The notes below the pieces were generated by a model. The model was given only the letters and a program-made list of their open reading frames with translations, had not been told where the DNA came from and did not search any database. From Kiloniellales bacterium (GTDB lineage Bacteria; Pseudomonadota; Alphaproteobacteria; Kiloniellales; JAKSBE01), in assembly GCA_030067055.1 (NCBI GenBank), contig JASJAL010000070.1, positions 1 to 23,648 on the forward strand: DNA of 23,648 nt, in the 5' to 3' direction. Made by a program: the position numbers and the translations under genes. Positions within the stretch are counted from its first letter, which is position 1. Each line of letters starts with the position of its first letter. This document shows, piece by piece, positions 1-7,893 of this stretch.

Positions 1-900
<900 letters not shown>

Positions 901-1246
901 GCGCCGGGCCGGCTGCCGGGCGGCGGGAGCGAGACGGGGAGATTGATTTTCCTACTTGTTCACCGCCGGATGCGCGGGATAAGGTCAAGGGCTTTGCCCG
1001 AAAAAAAGTGGGGCCACCTGAAAAGTGGCCCCAAAAGGGGAGGCAAAGCCATTTCGGAAGCAGGGCAGCCGGCAACATGCTTGCTGCCCTGCACCATTTC
1101 TAGCGTAACCCAATGTTGCTTGGAAGCCTTTTGTTGCTGCATCGCAACAAAGTGACGTGAAGCCGGGGCGGATCTTTCGCTTTCTTTCCGCGGCGCACAA
1201 TTCCTGTGCAGCTGCTTGCGCCTGCGCACAAGCGCGCGGCACCCAT
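901..1246. other. Non-coding gap between convergent asd and pdxY, rich in inverted repeats
   Basis: 346 bases without a credible gene; short open frames here show no family motif. Five inverted repeats can be read by eye: 1009-1017/1025-1033 (9 bp, see terminator), 1060-1069/1083-1092 (perfect 10 bp, 13-nt loop), 1130-1137/1144-1151 (8 bp, 6-nt loop), 1195-1199/1205-1209 (5 bp, 5-nt loop) and 1214-1221/1224-1233 (with a two-base bulge). Only the minus strand carries a U-tract after the terminal hairpin, so the structured transcript would be either the long 3' untranslated region of pdxY or a separate small RNA read leftward. I found no good minus-strand promoter inside the gap, which favours a 3'-UTR origin. 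Confidence 0.6.
1001..1033 (-). terminator. Rho-independent terminator, minus strand (downstream of pdxY)
   Basis: Read on the minus strand: a 9-bp perfect stem TGGGGCCAC/GTGGCCCCA with a 7-base loop, then one C and seven T (positions 1007 down to 1001). This is a textbook intrinsic terminator. It lies about 215 bases beyond the pdxY stop, an unusually long 3' untranslated region. In the + direction no T-tract follows the stem, so it should not serve asd. Confidence 0.8.
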
Positions 1247-2104
1247 TCAGCTGAGACGCTCGACTTCGAAGGTGACCTTCGGTGCCAGCAGCGCCGCCTG
1301 CGCGTCGATCAGGCGCAACTCGCGGCTTTCGGCGGCCTCGGTCGTGCTGAGGATCGCGAAGATCCCGGCGGCGGCGTTGGCCAGGGCGTCCTCGACCGTG
1401 CAGTCTTTCAGCAGGTGGGCGAGGAACAGAGCGGCCACGGAGTCGCCGGCGCCGTTGGGTGCCGGGTCCAGCGGCAGGCGGGGGGTCGCGACCCGGAAGG
1501 CCGCGTCCGCGGTGACCGCCAGCATGCCGATCTCGTCGTAGGCGGACTCCGGATGGCGCAGGCTGGTGACCAGCACCGTCTTCGGCCCACCCTGCTGCAG
1601 GTTGCGCGCGGCCGCCAGCGTGTCCTCGAGGCTTTCGATCCGCTGGCCGGTCAGCTGTGAGAGCTCGAAGAGGTTCGGGGTCATGATGTCGGCCGCCGGC
1701 AGCGCCCGGTCGCGGAAGAAGCGGGGCACCGATTCGTCGACGTAGAGTCCTCGCCCCAGATCGCCCATCACCGGGTCGCAGCAGAAGAGGGCCTCCGGGT
1801 TGGCCGCGCGGACCTCGGCCAAGGCCTCGAGGATCACCTCGCCGACCGCCGGATCGCCCAGGTAGCCGGACAGCACCGCCTCGCAGTCGGCCAGGACCCC
1901 GCGCTCGGCGATGCCCCGGATTACCTCGCGAATCTCCTCGGCCGGGAAGGCCCGGCCACGGCTGCTCTCGTAGCCCCTGTGGTTCGACAGCTGCACGGTC
2001 ATGACCGGCCAGACCTCGAAGCCGAGGCGCTGCAGCAGGAAGACCGCGGCGGCGTTGCCGACGTGGCCGTAGGCGACGTGGGATTGGATCGAAAGAATGG
2101 CCAT
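1247..2104 (-). CDS. pdxY: Pyridoxal kinase PdxY
   Basis: Phosphorylates pyridoxal (and related B6 vitamers) with ATP to give pyridoxal 5'-phosphate in the salvage pathway; cytoplasmic, ribokinase-like/PfkB fold. 285 aa, the normal family length. The N-terminus MAILSIQSHVAYGHVGN is the PdxY/PdxK signature. CDPVMGD lies at about residues 109-115, TPNLFE at 142-147, and the anion-hole/catalytic motif PNGAGDSVAAL at 216-226 with catalytic Asp221. GAGD is the usual ribokinase form where many PdxY proteins have GTGD or GSGD. The start is supported by a GAGAGG ribosome-binding site just upstream on the minus strand. It is transcribed divergently from the malyl-CoA enzyme and ends in a long structured 3' region with its own terminator. 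PdxY versus PdxK cannot be settled fully by eye, but length and the N-terminal motif favour PdxY. Confidence 0.94.
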   Translation of the reverse strand: MAILSIQSHVAYGHVGNAAAVFLLQRLGFEVWPVMTVQLSNHRGYESSRGRAFPAEEIREVIRGIAERGVLADCEAVLSGYLGDPAVGEVILEALAEVRAANPEALFCCDPVMGDLGRGLYVDESVPRFFRDRALPAADIMTPNLFELSQLTGQRIESLEDTLAAARNLQQGGPKTVLVTSLRHPESAYDEIGMLAVTADAAFRVATPRLPLDPAPNGAGDSVAALFLAHLLKDCTVEDALANAAAGIFAILSTTEAAESRELRLIDAQAALLAPKVTFEVERLS

Positions 2105-2133
2105 AGCGGTCGCCTCTCTGCCCGGCCGCGTTC

Positions 2134-2161
2134 TTGCCAGGCGGCCCGCAATGGTTATAGT
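2134..2161 (+). promoter_or_regulatory. Probable sigma-70-type promoter for the mcl2-mch operon
   Basis: TTGCCA at 2134-2139, a 16-bp spacer, then TATAGT at 2156-2161. A start near 2168 would give a leader of about 74 bases before the ATG at 2242. The -10 box matches five of six consensus bases. It sits in the 137-bp gap between divergent pdxY and the CoA-ester lyase gene. Read by eye only. Confidence 0.5.
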
Positions 2162-2241
2162 CCGCGCCGGTTTCCGGCGACAGACCCTTGGGCCTGTGCC
2201 CAGAGCCGGGCCACGCAGCCGATCACACGGGGGAGAAATAC

Positions 2242-3129
2242 ATGGATGCGACTGCTCGTCCGCGCCGCAGCGTGCTTTACATGCCGGGCTCCAATGCCCG
2301 GGCCCTGGAGAAGGGGCGCAGTCTGCCGGCCGACGCCCTGATCCTCGACCTCGAGGACGCGGTCGCCCCCGACGCCAAGGAACAAGCCCGCGGCCAGATC
2401 GCCGAGGCGGTGACCGCCGGCGGCTACGGCCGGCGCGAGCTGGCGATCCGGGTCAACGGCCTGGACACGCCCTGGGGCCGGGACGACGTCGCCTCGGCCG
2501 CCGCCTGCGGGCCCGACGCGATCCTGCTGCCCAAGGTCGAGACTGCGGCCATGGTCGCCGAGCTGGAAGCCCTGATGGCGGAGGCCGGCGCGCCCGAGCA
2601 CACGGCGATCTGGTGCATGATGGAAACCCCGCTCGGCATGCTGAACGCCAAGGAGGTCGCCGGCGCCTCCAGGCGGGTCGCCTGCCTGGTCATGGGGACC
2701 TCGGACCTGGTCAAGGACCTGCAGGCCGCTCACACGCCGCAGCGCCTGCCGGTGCTGACCTCGCTCTCGCTCTGCATCCTGGCGGCCCGCGCCTACGGCC
2801 AGGCGATCCTCGACGGGGTCCATCTGGACCTCCAGGACGACGAGGGCTTCGTCGCGTCCTGCGTCCAGGGCAAGGAACTCGGCTTCGACGGCAAGACCCT
2901 GATCCATCCCAAGACCATCGCCGCGGCCAACGAGGTCTTCGCGCCTTCGCCGGCCGAGGTCGAGCAGGCCCACAAGATCATCGCCGCCCACGCCGAGGCG
3001 ACGGCGGCAGGCAAGGGCGTCGTCGTGCTCGATGGCAAGCTGATCGAGAACCTGCATGTCGAGGCGGCGCAGCGCACGGTCGACCTGGCCGGCGCCATCG
3101 CCGAGCTGGAGTCGGCGGCCGCGGAATGA
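2242..3129 (+). CDS. mcl2: CitE/HpcH-family CoA-ester enzyme, (3S)-malyl-CoA thioesterase / malyl-CoA lyase type
   Basis: HpcH/HpaI aldolase and citrate-lyase-beta superfamily, a TIM barrel with Mg2+; cytoplasmic. 295 aa from the ATG at 2242, which has a strong GGGGGA ribosome-binding site 7-8 bases upstream. An in-frame upstream start at 2188 lacks one and is rejected. Visible motifs: RRSVLYMPGSNARALEK, ILDLEDAVAPD (acidic metal-site region), IRVNGLDTPWG, ILLPKVE, CMMETPLGMLNA, MGTSDLVKDL and LGFDGKTLIHPKTI. From memory these resemble Rhodobacter Mcl2 ((3S)-malyl-CoA thioesterase) more than Mcl1 (malyl-/beta-methylmalyl-CoA lyase). It overlaps mch by ATGA, so the two are translationally coupled. 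Together they point to the last steps of the ethylmalonyl-CoA pathway. Thioesterase versus lyase activity is not decided by sequence alone. Confidence 0.85.
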   Translation: MDATARPRRSVLYMPGSNARALEKGRSLPADALILDLEDAVAPDAKEQARGQIAEAVTAGGYGRRELAIRVNGLDTPWGRDDVASAAACGPDAILLPKVETAAMVAELEALMAEAGAPEHTAIWCMMETPLGMLNAKEVAGASRRVACLVMGTSDLVKDLQAAHTPQRLPVLTSLSLCILAARAYGQAILDGVHLDLQDDEGFVASCVQGKELGFDGKTLIHPKTIAAANEVFAPSPAEVEQAHKIIAAHAEATAAGKGVVVLDGKLIENLHVEAAQRTVDLAGAIAELESAAAE

Positions 3130-4175
3130 GCAAGACCAATCCGGGCAACTTCTTTGAGGACTTCCAGGTCGGGCAGGTCCTGACCCACGCCACCCCGCGC
3201 ACCGTCACGGCGGGCGATCAGGCGCTCTACACCGCGCTGACCGGCGGCCGCTTCGCCCTGCAGTCCTCCGACGAGTTTGCGCGTGCGCTGGGCTACCGCC
3301 AGGCGCCGCTCGACGATCTGCTGGTCTTTCACGTGGTCTTCGGCAAGACCGTGCCCGACGTCTCCCTCAACGCCGTGGCCAACCTCGGCTACGCCGACTG
3401 CCGCTTCGGGGCGCCGGTCTATCCCGGCGACACCCTGTCGACGGTCAGCGAGGTCATCGGCGTCAAGGAGAACTCCAACCGCAAGACCGGCGTGGTCTAC
3501 GTCCGCTCGACCGGCCGCAAGCAGGACGGCGCGGTCGTGCTCGACTACGTCCGCTGGGTCATGGTCGCCAAGCGCGATCCGGCCGCGCCGGCGCCCGAGG
3601 CCGTGGTCCCCGACCTTCCGGAGGGTGTCGACGGCGCGACGCTCGCCCAGCCCGAGGGGCTGGACTACGGCCGCTACGACTTCGAAGCCGGCGGCGCGCC
3701 CCACCGCTGGGGCGACTACGTCGCTGGCGAGAAGATCGACCACGTCGACGGCATGACCCTGGAGGAGGCCGAGCACCAGCTGGCGACCCGGCTCTACCAG
3801 AACACCGCCAAGGTCCATTTCAACCAGCACCTGGCCAAGGACAGCCGCTTCGCCCGGCGCCTGGTCTACGGCGGCCACGTGATTTCCCTGGCCCGGGCGC
3901 TGAGCTTCAACGGCCTGGCCAACGCGGTGCGCGTTGCGGCGATCAACGGCGGCCGCCACGTCGCGCCCTGCTTCGCCGGCGACACCCTCTATGCCTGGTC
4001 CGAGGTCCTGGAGACCGCCGAGCTGCCGGGCCGGGCCGACCTGGGCGCCCTGCGCCTGCGCACGGTCGCCGCCAAGGACCGGGGCTGCGCCGACTTCCCC
4101 CTCAAGGACGTCGAGGGCAAGTACGATCCTTCGGTGTTGCTCGACCTAGACTACTGGGTGCTGCTGCCGCGCTGA
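3126..4175 (+). CDS. mch: Mesaconyl-CoA hydratase (beta-methylmalyl-CoA dehydratase), double hot-dog MaoC family
   Basis: Interconverts mesaconyl-CoA and (2R,3S)-beta-methylmalyl-CoA in the ethylmalonyl-CoA pathway for acetate assimilation; cytoplasmic. 349 aa, starting MSKTNPGNFFEDFQVGQ at the ATG that overlaps the previous stop (ATGA). Segments typical of Rhodobacter Mch, from memory: ALQSSDEFARALG, PLDDLLVFHVVFGKTVPD, PVYPGDTLSTVSEVIGVKE, NRKTGVVYVRSTG, VDGMTLEEAEHQLATRLYQ, YGGHVISLARALSFNG and CFAGDTLYAWSEVLE. Two hot-dog halves are visible, about residues 1-160 and 190-340. A longer open frame (from 2097) runs through this gene from upstream in the wrong frame of the preceding gene and is not a fusion protein. 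Presence of this enzyme implies glyoxylate regeneration without reliance on isocitrate lyase (inference). Confidence 0.95.
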   Translation: MSKTNPGNFFEDFQVGQVLTHATPRTVTAGDQALYTALTGGRFALQSSDEFARALGYRQAPLDDLLVFHVVFGKTVPDVSLNAVANLGYADCRFGAPVYPGDTLSTVSEVIGVKENSNRKTGVVYVRSTGRKQDGAVVLDYVRWVMVAKRDPAAPAPEAVVPDLPEGVDGATLAQPEGLDYGRYDFEAGGAPHRWGDYVAGEKIDHVDGMTLEEAEHQLATRLYQNTAKVHFNQHLAKDSRFARRLVYGGHVISLARALSFNGLANAVRVAAINGGRHVAPCFAGDTLYAWSEVLETAELPGRADLGALRLRTVAAKDRGCADFPLKDVEGKYDPSVLLDLDYWVLLPR

Positions 4176-4203
4176 CGCCGGGGCCGTTTCGGCCGCTGGA
4201 GCG

Positions 4204-4230
4204 CGGTTCAGATTGACTCAACCTGAACCG
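4204..4230. repeat. Inverted repeat (8-bp arms) downstream of mch
   Basis: Arms CGGTTCAG (4204-4211) and CTGAACCG (4223-4230) around an 11-base loop that contains TTGACT. It begins 28 bases after the mch stop and has no following T-tract, so it is not a standard terminator. The look is that of a short palindromic intergenic repeat of the type dispersed in many alphaproteobacterial genomes. That reading is inference, because only one copy is in the window. Confidence 0.5.
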
Positions 4231-4242
4231 ATCTGGATCTAG

Positions 4243-5010
4243 CCGGCGCGCAGAAATACGAAGCGCCGGGGCTGTGACGGGAGACCCATCACCTGCGCCC
4301 TGGAGGAGGGCACAACCCCGACGCTTCAGGAACCAGCAAGCCGGCTCCGGCCAACGAGAGTGGCGGGACTTTCGACCGTCACGCGCCGGCAATCGGACCT
4401 GGCGACCCCGACAGCGGCAGCGGTGCGGACGCTGGTCCCCGAAGGAACCGCAGCCCCACCTCGGAGGGCGGTACCGCGACGCGCGGCGCTTCCGGCGGCG
4501 CCCCCGCACCGCAGCCTTGAGGACGAGCCTCGCGGCGGCGGCCGGTTCGCCTTGGACGGTCCGGCGACCCAACGGGGCAAGCCCCGATCGACACCGGACT
4601 GGCCTGCCGAACCCTGGCGATGGGCCCGAAGGACCCTCGAGGATGTCGGCGGGCCCGGGTTCCCGAAGGATCCCGTCGCCCCTCGGAGCATCCGTCCCGC
4701 GCAGGGAGGGTGGATGCCCCGGCCGAAAGGCCGATGATGCGCAACGGCACCTGATGCCTTCCGAAGCGACAGCGTCAACCGGCGGGCGGCAAACGCTGCC
4801 TTGCAGAGCCGTCGGATCGCGACAAGGGGCAAACCCCCTATCGGGACCGGATGACAGCCCCTGGGGAACCTCGGCGGGCGTCGGCCCTTCGAACTAAGTC
4901 CGCAAGACCATCGCGTCGCTTGCGGCCCCCCAGCACTCTCGTGTGCAGGGACAGCGTCGCGCGAATGGTTAACGCCAGCAAGTCGGAAAACCGAGGAAAT
5001 CGGCAGTTTT
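4243..5010 (+). ncRNA. Candidate long structured non-coding RNA (unrecognised)
   Basis: No protein family fits any of the six frames here; the open frames are Arg/Pro/Gly-rich by-products of GC-rich DNA. By hand count, 4261-4920 has about 11% T against 18% A and about 71% G+C, an A-over-T bias typical of structured RNA loops. Local stems: 4243-4249/4263-4269; a possible three-way junction at 4268-4319 (GGGG/CCCC closing, arms 4275-4291 and 4297-4311); 4350-4353/4361-4364; 4573-4577/4582-4586; nested 4648-4680; 4688-4693/4712-4717 with an inner TCCC/GGGA; CGGCC-GAAA-GGCCG at 4720-4733; 4746-4749/4755-4758; 4770-4775/4793-4798; GGGG-CAAA-CCCC at 4826-4837; and a 7-bp stem 4900-4906/4919-4925. 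CCGAAGGA recurs at 4439, 4626 and 4663. It does not carry the hallmark motifs of RNase P RNA, tmRNA, SRP RNA or the riboswitches I know. Boundaries are approximate. The strand follows the A>T bias and a possible TTGACT box at 4213. Confidence 0.45.
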
Positions 5011-5011
5011 C

Positions 5012-5072
5012 TGTGTATAACGCCGGCCGCCGTGCACAGAACCTCAACATTTTTTCCACGGAACTATCCACA
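5012..5072. other. Cluster of DnaA-box-like sites in AT-richer DNA
   Basis: 5012-5020 reads TGTGTATAA, whose reverse complement TTATACACA fits the TTATNCACA consensus exactly. 5064-5072 is CTATCCACA (8 of 9 to TTATCCACA) and 5052-5060 is TTTTCCACG (7 of 9). They lie within about 60 bases in a segment clearly richer in A+T than the flanking DNA, between the candidate RNA and the sdh promoter. This could be a DnaA-controlled regulatory region or part of a replication origin. Three boxes are too few to claim an origin. The remaining bases up to 5204 include a T-rich tract at about 5153-5167 and no gene that I recognise. Confidence 0.4.
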
Positions 5073-5204
5073 GGTTTTGGATTGTCTCGCTATCTCAAGA
5101 CGATGCCTTGGGCGCATCTGAAGGCACGTTTCTGCGCGCAAATCTCGTCGATTCTTTTTCTTTTTCCTCCCGCCGCTCGACTCGGCCGCAAAAGCCCGCT
5201 CGCG

Positions 5205-5233
5205 TTGACGTAACCGGGAGCGGCCATTAAACC
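5205..5233 (+). promoter_or_regulatory. Probable promoter of sdhCDAB
   Basis: TTGACG at 5205-5210, a 17-bp spacer, then TAAACC at 5228-5233. The predicted start near 5240 leaves a leader of about 48 bases to the sdhC ATG. The -35 box is five of six to consensus; the -10 box is weaker, as is common in GC-rich alphaproteobacteria. Read by eye. Confidence 0.5.
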
Positions 5234-5287
5234 ATTTTTGTAGCCGGGGCGTAGTGCAGTGCAACAACCGATGGCGAGGCCCTTCCG

Positions 5288-5698
5288 ATGACCACCCAGA
5301 ACCGGCCCCTGTCGCCGCACCTACAGGTCTACCGGCCGCAGCTCACATCGATGCTGTCGATCACCCACCGCCTGACCGGTGTCGCCCTGGCCATCGGCAC
5401 CTTCCTGCTGGTCTGGTGGCTGGTCGCCGCGGCGACGGGACCCGAGGCCTACGCGACCGCCCAGGCGGCGATCTCCTCGGTGATCGGACGGCTGCTGCTC
5501 TTTGGCTGGACCCTGGCGCTGTTCTATCACCTCTGCAATGGCATCCGGCACCTCTTCTGGGATGCCGGCTACGGTTACGAATTGAAGTCGGCCTATGCCT
5601 CGGGCTGGGCGGTCATGGCGGGGTCGGTCGCGCTGACCCTGCTGGCCTGGATCTGGGGCTACGCTGCGCTGGCCGGCACTGTCGGAGGCGGATCATGA
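5288..5698 (+). CDS. sdhC: Succinate dehydrogenase cytochrome b556 subunit SdhC
   Basis: Membrane anchor subunit of respiratory complex II; with SdhD it binds heme b and ubiquinone in the inner membrane. 136 aa. The N-terminal signature RPLSPHLQVYRPQLTSMLSI is followed by HRLTG. Three hydrophobic membrane helices lie at about residues 32-50, 63-83 and 108-129. The family motif FYHLCNGIRHLFWD spans residues 79-92, with His81 the likely heme ligand by comparison with E. coli SdhC. A GAGG ribosome-binding site (5276-5279) precedes the ATG. It is the first gene of the operon, and its stop overlaps the sdhD start (ATGA). Confidence 0.97.
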   Translation: MTTQNRPLSPHLQVYRPQLTSMLSITHRLTGVALAIGTFLLVWWLVAAATGPEAYATAQAAISSVIGRLLLFGWTLALFYHLCNGIRHLFWDAGYGYELKSAYASGWAVMAGSVALTLLAWIWGYAALAGTVGGGS

Positions 5699-6075
5699 GC
5701 CTGCGCTCGCCGCTCGGCCGGGTGCGCGGCCTCGGCACCGCCAAGGAAGGCGTCGGCCACTGGTGGGCGCAGCGGCTCACCGCGCTCTCCCTGATCCCGC
5801 TGAGCCTGTGGTTCTGCGCCGCGATCGCGAGCCTGGCCGGGGCGGACTACTTCACCTTCCGCGCCTGGGTCGGCCAGCCGATCAACGCCGGACTGCTGAT
5901 CCTCTTGATCGTCGCGGTCTTCTATCACGCCGCCTTGGGGGTCCAGGTGGTGGTCGAGGACTACATCCACGGCGAGGCGCGAAAACTTGCCGTCCTGCTG
6001 ATCACCAAGGCCCTCGCCATCGTACTAGGATTGACGGCGTTGCTGTCCGTGCTGACCATTCTCTTTCGGGGCTGA
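5695..6075 (+). CDS. sdhD: Succinate dehydrogenase membrane anchor subunit SdhD
   Basis: Second membrane anchor of complex II, contributing to the heme b and quinone sites. 126 aa from the ATG overlapping the sdhC stop. Motifs: GVGHWWAQRLTALSLIPL near the N-terminus and FYHAALGVQVVVEDYIHGE (about residues 76-94), with His78 as the probable second heme ligand. Three membrane helices lie at about residues 27-47, 60-83 and 100-122. The open frame extends upstream to 5254, but that part overlaps sdhC out of frame and has no start signal, so the ATGA start is chosen. Confidence 0.95.
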   Translation: MSLRSPLGRVRGLGTAKEGVGHWWAQRLTALSLIPLSLWFCAAIASLAGADYFTFRAWVGQPINAGLLILLIVAVFYHAALGVQVVVEDYIHGEARKLAVLLITKALAIVLGLTALLSVLTILFRG

Positions 6076-6081
6076 GCCGGG

Positions 6082-7875
6082 ATGACCAAGGCATACGACA
6101 TCATCGATCACACCTACGACGTCGTCGTCATCGGCGCCGGCGGCGCCGGCCTGCGCGCGACGCTGGGGCTGGCCGAGGCCGGCCTGAAGACCGCCTGCAT
6201 CTCCAAGGTCTTCCCGACCCGCAGCCACACCGTGGCGGCCCAGGGCGGGATCTCCGCCGCGCTCGGCAACATGGGCGAGGACGACTGGCGCTGGCACATG
6301 TACGACACCGTCAAGGGCTCCGACTGGCTCGGCGACCAGGACGCCATCGAGTACATGACCCGCGAGGCGATCCCGGCGATCATCGAGCTCGAGCACTATG
6401 GCGTGCCCTTCAGCCGCACAGAGGCCGGCAAGATCTACCAGCGCCCCTTCGGCGGCATGACCACCCAGTTCGGCGAAGGCATCGCCCAGCGCACCTGCGC
6501 TGCGGCCGACCGCACCGGCCACGCCATGCTGCACACGCTCTACCAGCAGAGCCTGCGCAACCACGCGGAGTTCTTCATCGAGTACTTCGCCATCGACCTG
6601 ATGATGGACGACGAAGGCTGCCGCGGCGTCGTGGCCTGGAACCTGGACGACGGCACGATCCATCGCTTCCGGGCGCAGATGACCCTGCTCGCCACCGGCG
6701 GCTACGGCCGGGTCTACTTCTCCTGCACCGGCGCCCACACCCAGACCGGCGACGGCAACGCCATGGCGCTGCGCGCCGGTTTGCCCTGCCAGGACATGGA
6801 GTTCGTGCAGTTCCACCCGACCGGGATCTACGGCGCCGGCTGCCTGATCACCGAGGGCGCCCGCGGCGAGGGCGGCATCCTCAGGAACTCCGAGGGCGAG
6901 CGCTTCATGGAGCGCTATGCGCCCTCGGCCAAGGATCTGGCCAGCCGTGACGTGGTCAGCCGCTCCATGACCATGGAGATCCGCGAGGGCCGCGGCGTCG
7001 GCGCGAACGGCGACCACATCCACCTGCACCTGGAGCACCTCGATCCCGATCTTTTGGCCGAGCGCCTGCCGGGGATTTCGGAATCGGCCAAGATCTTCGC
7101 CGGGGTCGACGTCACCAAGGAGCCGATCCCGGTGCTGCCGACCTGCCACTACAACATGGGCGGGGTCCCGGCCAACTATCACGGCGAGGTCCTGACCACC
7201 GCCAAGGCCAACGGCGCCGATACGTCGACAGTGTCCGGGCTGATGGCGGTCGGCGAGGCGGCCTGCGTCTCGGTGCATGGTGCCAACCGCCTGGGTTCCA
7301 ACTCCCTGCTCGACCTCGTGGTCTTCGGCCGCGCCGCTGCGCTGCGCTGCGCCGAGGTTGTCAAGCCTGGCGAGAGCCACCGGCCGCTGCCCGACGACGC
7401 CGACGAGGTGGCACTGACCCGCTTCGACAAGCTGCGCCACGCCGACGGCGCCACGCCGACGGCCGAGCTGCGCCTCGACATGCAGCGCGCCATGCAGACC
7501 CACGCCGCGGTCTTCCGCACCGGCGAGACCCTGGACGAGGGCGTGCAGAAGCTGGACGCGGTCTGGGAGCGCCGTCCGGACGTGAAGGTCGCGGACCGTT
7601 CGCTGATCTGGAATTCGGACCTGGTCGAGACCCTGGAGCTCGACAACCTCATGGCCCAGGCCATGGTCACGATGAAGTCGGCGGCCAACCGGCAGGAAAG
7701 CCGCGGCGCCCACGCCCGCGAGGACTTCCCGGACCGGGACGACGAGAACTGGATGAAGCACACCCTGGCCTTCCTCGACGACAAGGGCCGGGTCGACTTC
7801 GCCTACCGCTCGGTCACCCTCCAGCCCATGACCAACGAGGTCCAGTCCTTCCCGCCCAAGGCGCGGGTCTACTGA
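6082..7875 (+). CDS. sdhA: Succinate dehydrogenase flavoprotein subunit SdhA
   Basis: Oxidises succinate to fumarate, passing electrons through covalent FAD to SdhB; peripheral on the cytoplasmic face of the membrane. 597 aa, the normal alphaproteobacterial length. The Rossmann FAD motif [19 protein letters not shown] is near residue 17. [10 protein letters not shown] contains the FAD-linked His at residue 49. The dicarboxylate-site segment is [19 protein letters not shown], and the C-terminal flavoprotein domain has [20 protein letters not shown]. Starts 6 bases after the sdhD stop with only a weak GCCGGG ribosome-binding site, suggesting translational coupling. No disrupted or missing motifs seen. 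Confidence 0.98.
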   Translation: MTKAYDIIDHTYDVVVIGAGGAGLRATLGLAEAGLKTACISKVFPTRSHTVAAQGGISAALGNMGEDDWRWHMYDTVKGSDWLGDQDAIEYMTREAIPAIIELEHYGVPFSRTEAGKIYQRPFGGMTTQFGEGIAQRTCAAADRTGHAMLHTLYQQSLRNHAEFFIEYFAIDLMMDDEGCRGVVAWNLDDGTIHRFRAQMTLLATGGYGRVYFSCTGAHTQTGDGNAMALRAGLPCQDMEFVQFHPTGIYGAGCLITEGARGEGGILRNSEGERFMERYAPSAKDLASRDVVSRSMTMEIREGRGVGANGDHIHLHLEHLDPDLLAERLPGISESAKIFAGVDVTKEPIPVLPTCHYNMGGVPANYHGEVLTTAKANGADTSTVSGLMAVGEAACVSVHGANRLGSNSLLDLVVFGRAAALRCAEVVKPGESHRPLPDDADEVALTRFDKLRHADGATPTAELRLDMQRAMQTHAAVFRTGETLDEGVQKLDAVWERRPDVKVADRSLIWNSDLVETLELDNLMAQAMVTMKSAANRQESRGAHAREDFPDRDDENWMKHTLAFLDDKGRVDFAYRSVTLQPMTNEVQSFPPKARVY

Positions 7876-7893
7876 GCGGGGAGACGAGCTGAG

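Noticed and set aside
2097..4175. Open frame of 692 codons that would fuse an Arg/Pro/Gly-rich N-terminal half to mesaconyl-CoA hydratase
   Set aside because: The first 340 residues are the +1-type shadow of the malyl-CoA enzyme gene. The true start is the ATG at 3126 overlapping the previous stop.
4274..4897. 207-aa frame and overlapping frames in the 4.2-4.9 kb gap
   Set aside because: Arg/Pro/Gly-rich with no motif and no ribosome-binding site. Several frames on both strands are open at once, as expected when T is scarce.
4243..5010. RNase P RNA, tmRNA, SRP RNA, cobalamin or glycine riboswitch, group I or II intron
   Set aside because: The hallmark sequences of each (for example GAGGAAAGTCC of RNase P RNA, a tag-peptide frame for tmRNA, the glycine core, a domain V hairpin) are not found.
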